6,115 nt of DNA from Acidimicrobiia bacterium (GCA_016462055.1 JAEMTX010000081.1:2423-8537), one strand, 5' to 3'; shown: positions 1 through 5,560, counted from the first letter of the stretch. The notes: generated by a model from the sequence alone, not told the origin. Numbers and translations: made by a program.

Positions 1-21
1 AGCGAGACCCATCACTGCGAG

Positions 22-110
22 CGGAGAGGGTGGGATTCGAACCCACGGGCGGTGTTACCCGCCACCTCCTTAGCAGGGAGGCCCGATCGGCCGGACTCTG
101 GCACCTCTCC
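22..110 (-). tRNA. tRNA-Ser, anticodon GCT (reads AGC/AGU)
   Basis: Read on the minus strand, the sequence folds as a class II tRNA with a long variable arm. The 7-bp acceptor stem is GGAGAGG (110-104) with CCTCTCC (29-23). The anticodon stem CCTCC/GGAGG encloses the 7-nt loop CTGCTAA, giving anticodon GCT at 74-72. The variable arm pairs GGCGG with CCGCC, and the T-arm is GTGGG-TTCGAAT-CCCAC. The discriminator base (22) is G, the usual serine identity base. The next minus-strand bases are CTC, so CCA is not encoded and must be added after transcription. It lies 45 bp downstream of a second serine tRNA on the same strand, so the two may share a transcript. Confidence 0.96.
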
Positions 111-114
111 ATAT

Positions 115-146
115 GCAGGGTTGCAACATACAGGGCAAACCCCTGC
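115..146 (-). other. Hairpin-forming spacer between the two tRNA-Ser genes
   Basis: The 45-bp spacer between the tRNAs holds two mutually exclusive stems. One is a 5-bp perfect hairpin, CAGGG (131-135) with CCCTG (141-145) and a 5-nt loop. The other is a 6-bp pairing, GCAGGG (115-120) with CCCTGC (141-146). No T-run follows on the minus strand, so this is a weak intrinsic terminator at best. It could instead be a processing spacer in a tRNA co-transcript. A TANNNT hexamer (TATGTT, minus strand, 130-125) could be a -10 box for the GCT tRNA, but I see no convincing -35 element. Confidence 0.3.
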
Positions 147-155
147 GATTTCGAA

Positions 156-243
156 TGGCGGAAGGAGGGGGATTCGAACCCCCGGAGGCTTTCACCTCGA
201 CGGTTTTCAAGACCGTTGCATTCGTCCGCTCTGCCACCCTTCC
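156..243 (-). tRNA. tRNA-Ser, anticodon TGA (reads UCN, mainly UCA), CCA encoded
   Basis: On the minus strand this is a class II tRNA with a long variable arm. The acceptor stem is GGAAGGG (243-237) with TCCTTCC (166-160), including one G-T pair at the inner end. The anticodon stem ACGGT/ACCGT encloses loop CTTGAAA, so the anticodon is TGA. The T-arm is GGGGG-TTCGAAT-CCCCC. The discriminator is G (159), followed directly by genomic CCA (158-156), unlike its GCT neighbour. Starting three bases further upstream (GGCGGAA from 246) also pairs, but it would misplace T8 and give an A discriminator, so I prefer 243. Confidence 0.96.
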
Positions 244-250
244 GCCCGAG

Positions 251-280
251 ACATTAGCGACTCGCCTGCGGCAGGCCCAA
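251..280 (-). promoter_or_regulatory. Candidate promoter for tRNA-Ser(TGA)
   Basis: On the minus strand a -10-like TAATGT (256-251) ends 7 bp before the tRNA's first base. A partial -35-like TTGGGC (280-275) lies 18 bp upstream of it. If real, transcription would start almost at the mature 5' end of the tRNA. The -35 sits inside the hairpin described at 274-286. Only a sequence match supports this, and pheA read-through is an alternative source of the transcript. Confidence 0.3.
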
Positions 281-286
281 TGGGCC
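274..286 (-). terminator. Short GC-rich hairpin after pheA
   Basis: The perfect inverted repeat GGCCC-AAT-GGGCC lies 11 bp past the pheA stop codon. It overlaps a second inverted repeat, CCTGC-G-GCAGG (265-275). There is no downstream T-tract on the minus strand, so classical intrinsic termination is doubtful. It may be a weak terminator, a pause site or an RNA-processing structure between pheA and the tRNA. Confidence 0.3.
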
Positions 287-297
287 GGGGCGGTGGC

Positions 298-1269
298 TCA
301 GTTGACGCGATTGCGTAGTTCGGTGATCCAGTCGGTGGCCTTGTCCTGTGCCTCGGCCACCTCTTGGCGAACGGCGTGGCCATGTTCGCCGGCAGCGGGG
401 TAGGAACCCATGAATTTCACTTCGGCATGCTTGGACTTGAGCGAACGCAGTGCGTCGGCCACGACCTCATCGGAAATATGTCCTTCGAGATCGATGAGGA
501 AGCAGTAGTCGCCCAGGCCACGGCGCGTGGGGCGCGATTCAAGCTTGGTGAGGTTGATGCCGCGAGCGGCGAACTCTTGAAGGACCGACAACAACGATCC
601 GGGTTCGTCGGATTGTTGGAAGACAACGATTGAGGTTTTGTCATGCCCGGTTGGTGCGGGAATGGTTTTGGGGGCAACGAGAACAAAGCGCGTGGCGTTG
701 TCATCGTGATCTTCGATTTCGTGCGCAAGAACGTTGAGGCCGTAGACCTCTGCAGCGCGGGCTGGTGCGATCGCGGCGCCGCTTGTGGCGAGTGCATCGG
801 TGGCCTCGGACAACATGCGTGCAGCTTCGGCAGTGGAGTTTGATGCTTCGGCAACTGCATTCGGAAGATTGGCGTTCATGTACTTACGACATTGCGCGAG
901 CGCGTGCGGGTAGGACCACACCTGCGTGATGTCTTCAAGTTTCACGCCCGGGCGGGCCATGAGTTCAAGATGAATGGGCAGCACGATCTCGCGCTGAATG
1001 AGCAGATCGGAATCAAACGCGAGCGCGTCTTGAGTGATGTTGACGGTTCCCTCGATGGCGTTTTCCAGAGCGAGGAAGGCGTAATCAGAGTTTCCGTCTT
1101 CGGCGGCGCTCAGCACACTGGCGAACGTGTCGAGTGGACGCAGGTTGGCGGTGGCGAGGTCGTCCTGACTCAGCAACGCCTGCTCGGAGAAGGTCCCGAT
1201 GGGGCCGAGGAAGGCGATCGTGCGGCGGGTCCAGTCGAGGCCGGATGCTGGTGCTGCGGAAGAGGTCAC
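298..1269 (-). CDS. pheA: Prephenate dehydratase
   Basis: Catalyses decarboxylation and dehydration of prephenate to phenylpyruvate, the committed cytosolic step of phenylalanine synthesis. The predicted protein is 323 aa. The periplasmic-binding-protein-like PDT domain starts at AFLGPIGTFSEQA (19-31) and includes LENAIEGT (68-75). It ends with NATRFVLV (191-198), whose TRF carries the catalytic threonine of the family (T193 here). A C-terminal ACT domain (about 212-288) has PGSLLSVL (223-230) and ESRPTRR (244-250), the region binding phenylalanine for feedback inhibition. There is no chorismate mutase domain, so it is the monofunctional type usual in actinobacteria. I chose GTG at 1269: it lies about 17 codons before the conserved core, has no SD, and a TATCCT box sits 8 bp upstream, suggesting a leaderless message. 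A TTG at 1299 would add 10 residues and overlap larB head-on. The function is secure; the exact start is not. Confidence 0.95.
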   Translation of the reverse strand: MTSSAAPASGLDWTRRTIAFLGPIGTFSEQALLSQDDLATANLRPLDTFASVLSAAEDGNSDYAFLALENAIEGTVNITQDALAFDSDLLIQREIVLPIHLELMARPGVKLEDITQVWSYPHALAQCRKYMNANLPNAVAEASNSTAEAARMLSEATDALATSGAAIAPARAAEVYGLNVLAHEIEDHDDNATRFVLVAPKTIPAPTGHDKTSIVVFQQSDEPGSLLSVLQEFAARGINLTKLESRPTRRGLGDYCFLIDLEGHISDEVVADALRSLKSKHAEVKFMGSYPAAGEHGHAVRQEVAEAQDKATDWITELRNRVN

Positions 1270-1288
1270 AATGGGCGAGGATAGGGGA
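1270..1288. promoter_or_regulatory. Compact divergent start region, pheA / larB
   Basis: Only 19 bp separate the preferred start codons of pheA (GTG, 1269, minus) and larB (ATG, 1289, plus). On the minus strand TATCCT (1283-1278) fits a -10 box for a pheA transcript starting at or near its GTG. On the plus strand GAGG (1277-1280) is a plausible ribosome binding site 8 bp before the larB ATG. The larB promoter must therefore lie inside the start of pheA; a weak candidate -10 is CACAAT (1267-1272), without a clear -35. These are hand-matched motifs. Confidence 0.35.
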
Positions 1289-2086
1289 ATGGACGCCAAA
1301 GCCCTGAGTGAGTTGTTAGAAGGGGTTCGTCAGGGCGAGATCAGCCCCGACGATGCCGTTACTGCGCTGCGGCGATTGCCCTTTGCTGATTTGGGTTTCG
1401 CCAAGGTCGACCACCATCGAACGCTGCGCCAGGGCTTGGCCGAAACCGTGTTCGCTCCGGGGAAGTCGCCGGAACAATGCGCGGCGATTGTGGCGGAATT
1501 GTTGGCCCAGCCCGGTTCTTCACCAGTGTTGTTGTCTCGGGCCTCGGCCGATCAGGTCGCTGCGGCATTGGCCGGATCTGACGATGGCCATGTGATCGAA
1601 GCGGGCGGCGGCGATTCGACGGACGCTCGCTTGCACACGGTGGTGTGGCGCCCAGCGGCCGAACGACGTGAACGCGTCGCGGTCGTGACCGCAGGAACCG
1701 CAGATCTTCCGGTGGCCGATGAATGCGCGGCGACCCTTGCGGCACATGGATTGCGGCCGTTGCGCATTACTGATGTTGGTGTCGCGGGGCTGCACCGCAT
1801 TCTCGATGCAGCTGAAGAGTTGGCCGCAGTCGACGCAATTGTTGTTGTTGCCGGCATGGAAGGCGCACTGGCCAGTGTTGTTGGCGGGCTTTCGTCGGCA
1901 CCGGTGGTGGCCGTTCCGACATCGGTGGGCTACGGATCTTCGTTAGACGGCATCACTGCGTTGTTGGGGATGTTGGCATCTTGCGCGTCGGGTTTGACCG
2001 TTGTCGGAATCGATAACGGTTTCGGTGCGGCGATTGCCATTATTCGCATGATGAACGCCCGCGTTTCAGAGCGCAGCGATGTCTGA
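1289..2086 (+). CDS. larB: Nickel-pincer cofactor biosynthesis protein LarB (NaAD carboxylase/hydrolase)
   Basis: LarB starts synthesis of the nickel-pincer nucleotide: it carboxylates the pyridinium ring of nicotinic acid adenine dinucleotide and cleaves the dinucleotide to give P2CMN. The 265-aa protein shows the N-terminal signature DLGFAKVDHHRTLRQG (34-49) and a PurE/AIR-carboxylase-like domain (about 128-252). That domain has AVVTAGTADLPVADE (131-145), VAGMEGALASVVGGL (187-201), PTSVGYGSS (210-218) and SCASGLTVVGIDNGFGAA (231-248). Cys232 sits in the conserved motif and probably matches the cysteine reported to bond to the pyridinium in Lactobacillus LarB. ATG 1289 has GAGG 8 bp upstream; ATG 1271 would add six residues. 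It overlaps larC by 8 bp, implying translational coupling. The family is clear from motifs and length. Confidence 0.95.
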   Translation: MDAKALSELLEGVRQGEISPDDAVTALRRLPFADLGFAKVDHHRTLRQGLAETVFAPGKSPEQCAAIVAELLAQPGSSPVLLSRASADQVAAALAGSDDGHVIEAGGGDSTDARLHTVVWRPAAERRERVAVVTAGTADLPVADECAATLAAHGLRPLRITDVGVAGLHRILDAAEELAAVDAIVVVAGMEGALASVVGGLSSAPVVAVPTSVGYGSSLDGITALLGMLASCASGLTVVGIDNGFGAAIAIIRMMNARVSERSDV

Positions 2087-3341
2087 GCATTCGCCCGATC
2101 ATTCACACGACGACGCCGTGTTCGAAGGAACAGTTGCGTGGGAAGGCATCACGGTTCCGGCCGGGCCAAGTTCGAACAGCACCGTTGCCTGGTTCCACTG
2201 TTTTTCTGGTATCGCTGGCGACATGGCATTGGGCGCATTGATCGATGCCGGCGCCGATGTCGACGAGATCCGTTCGATGTTGCAGCAACTACCGGTATCT
2301 GGATGGTCGTTAGAAACCGAAATGGTGCTGCGTTCAGGTATTGCTGGCACGAAAGTTCATGTGCATACCGAAGCAACGCCGCCGGCACGTTCGGCTGCTG
2401 TTGTTGCCCAGATCGTGGCCGACGCGAAGTTGCCAGACCGTGTACATCGGCGCGCGCTGGCAACGTTCCGCGCGCTCGCCGAAGCCGAAGGTCGCTTGCA
2501 TCGCCAGTCGCCCGAATCGGTGCACTTCCACGAGGTTGGCGCGCTCGACGCCATCATCGATGTTGTCGGCACGTGCATTGCGCTCGAGTTGCTCGGTGTG
2601 GATGAAGTTGCGTCATCGCCAGTAGCCGATGGTTTAGGAACAGTGCGTGCTGCTCACGGGGTGTTGCCGGTTCCGGTTCCGGCAGTGGTGTCGTTGTTGG
2701 CCGACGCACCTACCTATGGCCTCGACATTCCTCGCGAACTCACCACACCAACCGGCGCAGCGCTGTTGGCCGCGAATGTCGTTCAGTGGGGGCCAATGCC
2801 GGCCATGACCATTCGGTCCGCCGGGTTTGGTGCAGGCACTGCCGACCTTGGTGATCGTCCGAATCTCACTCGTGTGGTGATCGGCACTCGTTCTGATTCA
2901 CCATCGGTTGAAGGTCAGCCGGTTGTGCTGCTTGAAGCGAATGTTGACGATGTCACGGGCGAAACGCTGGCCTATGCGATTGACGCGTTGCTCGAAGCGG
3001 GCGCGCATGATGCTTGGCTCACTCCGATCATCATGAAGAAGGGTCGACCCGCACACACGGTGAGCGCGTTAGTTGATCAGGCACAGGTCGCGGCGGTGCG
3101 CGAAGTACTTGTGCGCGAAACCGGAACGATGGGTGTGCGCGGAACACAGCTTGAACGGTGGCCGCAATCGCGCGCGTTCGACACGGTCGAGGTCGATGGC
3201 CAATCGGTGAAGGTGAAAGTCACCGCCGGCCGCGTGAAGGCCGAACACGACGATGCTGCTCAGGCCGCCCGGGCATTGGGCCTGCCGCTACGAGAGGTCA
3301 CCCGCCGAGCTGAACAGGCCTGGCGCGACGCTCATCAATGA
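2079..3341 (+). CDS. larC: Nickel-pincer cofactor biosynthesis protein LarC (nickel insertion, cyclometallase)
   Basis: LarC inserts nickel into P2TMN (the dithiolated pincer) in a CTP-dependent step, completing the cofactor used by lactate racemase (LarA) and related racemases and epimerases. The 420-aa protein has the N-terminal family motif as WFHCFSGIAGDMALGALIDAG (38-58, split here: WFHCFSGIAG, then DMALGALIDAG). Further motifs are HFHEVGALDAIIDVVG (149-164) and ELTTPTGAALL (220-230). The C-terminal CTP/nickel domain has NVDDVTGETLAYAIDALL (288-305), IIMKKGRPAHTVSAL (317-331) and RETGTMGVRG (346-355). Both halves are in one frame; L. plantarum larC instead needs a frameshift to join larC1 and larC2. 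A roughly 35-residue N-terminal extension starts with a His/Asp-rich stretch (HSPDHSHDD, 4-12), possibly metal-binding. The start overlaps the larB stop. A shorter GTG start (2118) would remove the His-rich part. Confidence 0.95.
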   Translation: MSEHSPDHSHDDAVFEGTVAWEGITVPAGPSSNSTVAWFHCFSGIAGDMALGALIDAGADVDEIRSMLQQLPVSGWSLETEMVLRSGIAGTKVHVHTEATPPARSAAVVAQIVADAKLPDRVHRRALATFRALAEAEGRLHRQSPESVHFHEVGALDAIIDVVGTCIALELLGVDEVASSPVADGLGTVRAAHGVLPVPVPAVVSLLADAPTYGLDIPRELTTPTGAALLAANVVQWGPMPAMTIRSAGFGAGTADLGDRPNLTRVVIGTRSDSPSVEGQPVVLLEANVDDVTGETLAYAIDALLEAGAHDAWLTPIIMKKGRPAHTVSALVDQAQVAAVREVLVRETGTMGVRGTQLERWPQSRAFDTVEVDGQSVKVKVTAGRVKAEHDDAAQAARALGLPLREVTRRAEQAWRDAHQ

Positions 3342-3350
3342 AACAATCTG

Positions 3351-3368
3351 ACCCGTTTCTCGGCGGGT
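3351..3368 (+). terminator. Possible weak terminator hairpin after larC
   Basis: The sequence ACCCG (3351-3355) pairs with CGGGT (3364-3368) around an 8-nt loop, 9 bp past the larC stop. The right arm is also the exact complement of ACCCGCCGAG (3300-3309) at the end of larC, through CTCGGCGGGT (3359-3368). Two alternative stems therefore compete. There is no T-run downstream, so intrinsic termination is uncertain. Confidence 0.3.
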
Positions 3369-3373
3369 TCGAT

Positions 3374-3382
3374 TGGTAGTAT
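3374..3382 (+). promoter_or_regulatory. Extended -10 promoter for the 41-codon ORF, leaderless layout
   Basis: TGG (3374-3376) directly precedes TAGTAT (3377-3382), matching the extended -10 form TGn-TANNNT. Six bases later comes the ATG at 3389, so transcription would begin at or next to the A of the start codon. There is no SD in the gap, and no convincing -35 at normal spacing, which extended -10 promoters can tolerate. The TAG of the box is also an in-frame stop for the ORF, so no longer coding version can exist upstream. Confidence 0.5.
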
Positions 3383-3388
3383 TGGCAA

Positions 3389-3514
3389 ATGGTCGACTCA
3401 TTGGAAACCCGGTTCCTACAGAACAAGGAATTGGTTGCTGAAATTCTCGCTAATCGAGCTGATGTTTCTCGTCTTGTGAAACGAAAGAGACGTAAGCCAG
3501 AGGAAAAAGATTGA
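3389..3514 (+). CDS. Small basic-tailed protein, unknown function
   Basis: A 41-codon ORF starting MVDSLETRFLQNK and ending in a strongly basic tail, KRKRRK (31-36), then PEEKD. The body (residues 4-30) alternates hydrophobic and charged residues and looks helical, with no transmembrane segment, signal peptide or cysteine. ATG 3389 is the only possible start, because an in-frame TAG lies four codons upstream inside the promoter box. A well-placed extended -10 predicts a leaderless transcript. By hand count the ORF is about 44% GC with low third-position GC (16 of 41 sense codons), visibly lower than its neighbours. I do not recognise the family. The basic tail could bind nucleic acid or the ribosome, but that is speculation. 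It could also be a chance ORF, or part of a small RNA. Confidence 0.5.
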   Translation: MVDSLETRFLQNKELVAEILANRADVSRLVKRKRRKPEEKD

Positions 3515-3549
3515 AACACGACGTTTCCGATGGCGGCTTAGTGGGCCGC
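3513..3549. terminator. Hairpins between convergent genes
   Basis: Two stems fill the gap between the small ORF and the P450 stop. GAAAC (3513-3517) pairs with GTTTC (3523-3527) around 5 nt, and GCGGC (3533-3537) pairs with GCCGC (3545-3549) around 7 nt. Being symmetrical, they could slow or end transcription from both sides. Neither is followed by a T-tract, so this rests only on position and pairing. Confidence 0.3.
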
Positions 3550-3559
3550 TCTTGCGCCG

Positions 3560-4765
3560 CTAGTTCGTGTGAAGGATTACTTCGGCTCGGTTGACGCCGG
3601 CGATCACATTGCTGGCGGACATGCCCGCTGGTGCAAGTAGTTCGAGGCGCGTGACGCCACGATCAAGCAAGTGCTCGAGCACCGCAGCAACCTCGAGGCG
3701 AGCGAGCGCAGCACCAAGACAGAAATGCGCACCAAAGCCAAACGCAATTTGATGGTTTGGTGATCGGCCAACATCGAACTGATCGGCGGTCGGTCCGAAT
3801 TCGGCTTCGTCGCGATTGGCCGATGCGTAGACCATGACAACCGCTTCACCGGCGCTGATCTGCTTTCCACCAAGAACGGTGTCGACGGCAGCGGTACGCA
3901 TGAAATAAATAACCGCGGTAGTCCAACGAAGGATTTCCTCGACGGCACTGGCAACGAGCGAACGATCGGCAACGAGTCGCGCCCACTGATCAGGATTCTC
4001 AGCAAGCGCAACTAAACCGCCGCTGATGGTGTTGCGAGTCGTTTCATTTCCCGCAACAAGAATCTGATTGAGGAACATGGCGATTTCATCATCGGTAAGA
4101 CGATCGCCGTCGATCTCAACACTCGACAACATCGAAATGACGTCTTCACGAGGCTCGGTGCGTGACGTGGCAACGAGGCGCATGAGCTCGGTCATCATTT
4201 CGGCACTGAGGCGGTTCTTGAGTTCTTCGTTGTTGAAGATCTCAGTGCCGGGAATTGAAGCTTCGGACCAGTCCCACACCTTGTCCCATTCGCTTTCCGG
4301 GAGCCCAAGAAGTTGTGCGATGACCTGAACCGGAAGCGGAACGGCAAGCGGCGCAACGATTTCTATCTGCTCGTTAAGGGGCAACGCATCGACAAGAGTT
4401 TTTGCGGCCGCGTGCACTGAATCTTCAAGCGTGCGAACAACCTTGCGGCCAAACGCCGGCTGTACGAGATTGCGGTAGCGAGTGTGGTCGGGCGGATCGG
4501 TGTGCATCATCGTTGGGGGAGTGGCGTAGTCGGCACCGATCTCGAATGTGAGAATGCCTTTGGCCGAGCGGAATGTGTCGGGAGCGGTTGACACCGCCAT
4601 GCAATCGGCATGACGACTGGCCACCCAGAAACCCTGCGTGGCGTTCCAGGCAACGGGGTTCTGCTCGCGCAACTGGGCGTAGATGGGGAATGGATCATCG
4701 GTGTCGAGCGTGAAACCCATAAATAGATCGGTGAGTGGCTCGTGGACTTTGTCGGTGTTCGTCAT
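3560..4765 (-). CDS. Cytochrome P450 (bacterial soluble, class I type)
   Basis: A soluble haem-thiolate monooxygenase of 401 aa, typical length for bacterial P450s that receive electrons from a separate ferredoxin and reductase. Visible hallmarks are the C-helix region DPPDHTRYRNLVQPAF (90-105), the I-helix oxygen-activation motif AGNETT (238-243), the K-helix ExxR at E277-R280, and the haem loop FGFGAHFCLG (342-351) with Cys349 as axial ligand. There is no membrane anchor or fused reductase. HTRYRNLVQPAF and IYFMRTA recall actinobacterial CYP124/125/142-type enzymes acting on sterols or branched lipids. That is only a resemblance, and the substrate cannot be read from the sequence. ATG 4765 has a GGGGGA ribosome binding site (4777-4772) 6 bp upstream. 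The frame stays open far upstream, but that part is antisense to the next gene. No ferredoxin gene is adjacent. Confidence 0.94.
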   Translation of the reverse strand: MTNTDKVHEPLTDLFMGFTLDTDDPFPIYAQLREQNPVAWNATQGFWVASRHADCMAVSTAPDTFRSAKGILTFEIGADYATPPTMMHTDPPDHTRYRNLVQPAFGRKVVRTLEDSVHAAAKTLVDALPLNEQIEIVAPLAVPLPVQVIAQLLGLPESEWDKVWDWSEASIPGTEIFNNEELKNRLSAEMMTELMRLVATSRTEPREDVISMLSSVEIDGDRLTDDEIAMFLNQILVAGNETTRNTISGGLVALAENPDQWARLVADRSLVASAVEEILRWTTAVIYFMRTAAVDTVLGGKQISAGEAVVMVYASANRDEAEFGPTADQFDVGRSPNHQIAFGFGAHFCLGAALARLEVAAVLEHLLDRGVTRLELLAPAGMSASNVIAGVNRAEVILHTN

Positions 4766-4831
4766 ATCGATTCCCCCAAAAGTGATGAGCGGAGTGTGGC
4801 CGTTGCGCCTGCCTTCCGCAAGACTGCCCCT
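4766..4831. promoter_or_regulatory. Divergent intergenic region, P450 / metallo-hydrolase
   Basis: These 66 bp separate the P450 start (minus) from the hydrolase start (plus) and must hold at least parts of both promoters. On the minus strand the P450 has a clear SD-like GGGGGA (4777-4772). On the plus strand there is no SD before ATG 4832. AAGACT (4820-4825), a poor -10 match, ends 6 bp before that ATG, the same spacing as the leaderless layout at 3377-3389. I see no clear operator palindrome apart from the 6-bp ATCGAT at 4766-4771. Confidence 0.3.
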
Positions 4832-5560
4832 ATGACTGATGCCGCCGCAACTGATCGCCTCTATTTCCGCCAGCTGCTTGCCGGTCGCGACATCGCGACG
4901 GCCGATCCGCTCGCCCGCCAAATGGTGAACTTCGTTTACCTCATCGGCGATCGCGAGACCGGCGAAGCCGTCGCCATCGATCCGGCCTACGACGTGCAAG
5001 GCATTGTCGATGTGCTCGCTGCTGACGACATGAAACTCACCGGTGTGCTGGCCACCCACTATCACCCCGATCATGTTGGTGGAGAGATGATGGGTTACTC
5101 GATCGAAGGCGTGCATGAACTGCTCGACATCGTTTCGGTGCCGATCCATGTGCAAACCGAAGAAGCCGAATACGTGCGCAAGGTCACGAACCTCACCGAC
5201 GTCGATCTCGTCACTCACAGCAGCGGCGATGTTGTGATGGTTGGCAACATTCCGATCGAGCTCATTCACACGCCAGGTCACACACCAGGCAGCCAATGCT
5301 TCATGCTCGACGGCGCACTGGTTTCGGGCGACACGCTGTTTCTTGAAGGTTGCGGTCGCACTGACCTTCCCGGTGGCGATCCGCTCGCGCTCTACGAAAG
5401 CCTCACGCAGAAGTTGGCGAAGGTGCCCGATGATTCGATTCTGTTTCCCGGCCATCTCTATTCCGCCGCGCCATCGGCATCGATGGGTGAAACCCGTCAC
5501 GCGAACTTCGTGTTCCGGCCCAAGACGCCGGAACAGTGGCTGGCGATGTTTAGCGGTTGA
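4832..5560 (+). CDS. Metallo-beta-lactamase-fold hydrolase (glyoxalase II / persulfide dioxygenase-like)
   Basis: A 242-aa cytosolic protein of the MBL superfamily. Metal ligands are visible as HYHPDH (H76, H78, D80, H81), the HTPGHTPG motif with H150, D167 in SGDTLF (165-170), and H208 in FPGHLY (205-210). The segment GCGRTDLPGGD (173-183) resembles the GCGR(T/V)D stretch of glyoxalase II-like and ETHE1-type persulfide dioxygenases. Possible activities are therefore thioester hydrolysis or persulfide oxidation; the substrate cannot be decided here. Length fits these families with no fused rhodanese domain. I start at ATG 4832, just before the conserved RLYFRQLLAG. An upstream ATG at 4742 would run through the start of the divergent P450 and is unlikely. 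No SD is visible. The 3' end overlaps the convergent Nit gene by 11 bp. Confidence 0.9.
   Translation: MTDAAATDRLYFRQLLAGRDIATADPLARQMVNFVYLIGDRETGEAVAIDPAYDVQGIVDVLAADDMKLTGVLATHYHPDHVGGEMMGYSIEGVHELLDIVSVPIHVQTEEAEYVRKVTNLTDVDLVTHSSGDVVMVGNIPIELIHTPGHTPGSQCFMLDGALVSGDTLFLEGCGRTDLPGGDPLALYESLTQKLAKVPDDSILFPGHLYSAAPSASMGETRHANFVFRPKTPEQWLAMFSG

Noticed and set aside
30..403. Several plus-strand open frames across the tRNAs
   Set aside because: They cover two clear tRNA genes and the antisense end of pheA. The translated repeats come from the similar T-arms.
892..1284. 130-codon plus-strand open frame inside pheA
   Set aside because: It is a mirror of the pheA coding strand. The composition is explained by pheA codon use, and it has no recognisable motif.
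1199..1288. Longer larB from ATG 1199
   Set aside because: It would run about 70 bp antisense into pheA, and the added residues do not match the LarB family, which begins close to the KALSELLEGVR segment.
2665..2685. TGCCGG/CCGGCA inverted repeat with repeated GGTTCC units
   Set aside because: It lies inside larC and is explained by the Pro-Val-Pro-Val-Pro codons. No regulatory setting is visible.
3298..3519. 73-codon minus-strand open frame between larC and the P450
   Set aside because: It is antisense to the end of larC and to the better-supported plus-strand small ORF, with no start signal of its own.
4742..4831. Longer N-terminus for the MBL hydrolase from ATG 4742
   Set aside because: It would overlap the first codons of the divergent P450, and its 30 added residues look non-conserved and low in structure. 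ATG 4832 sits just before the family core.
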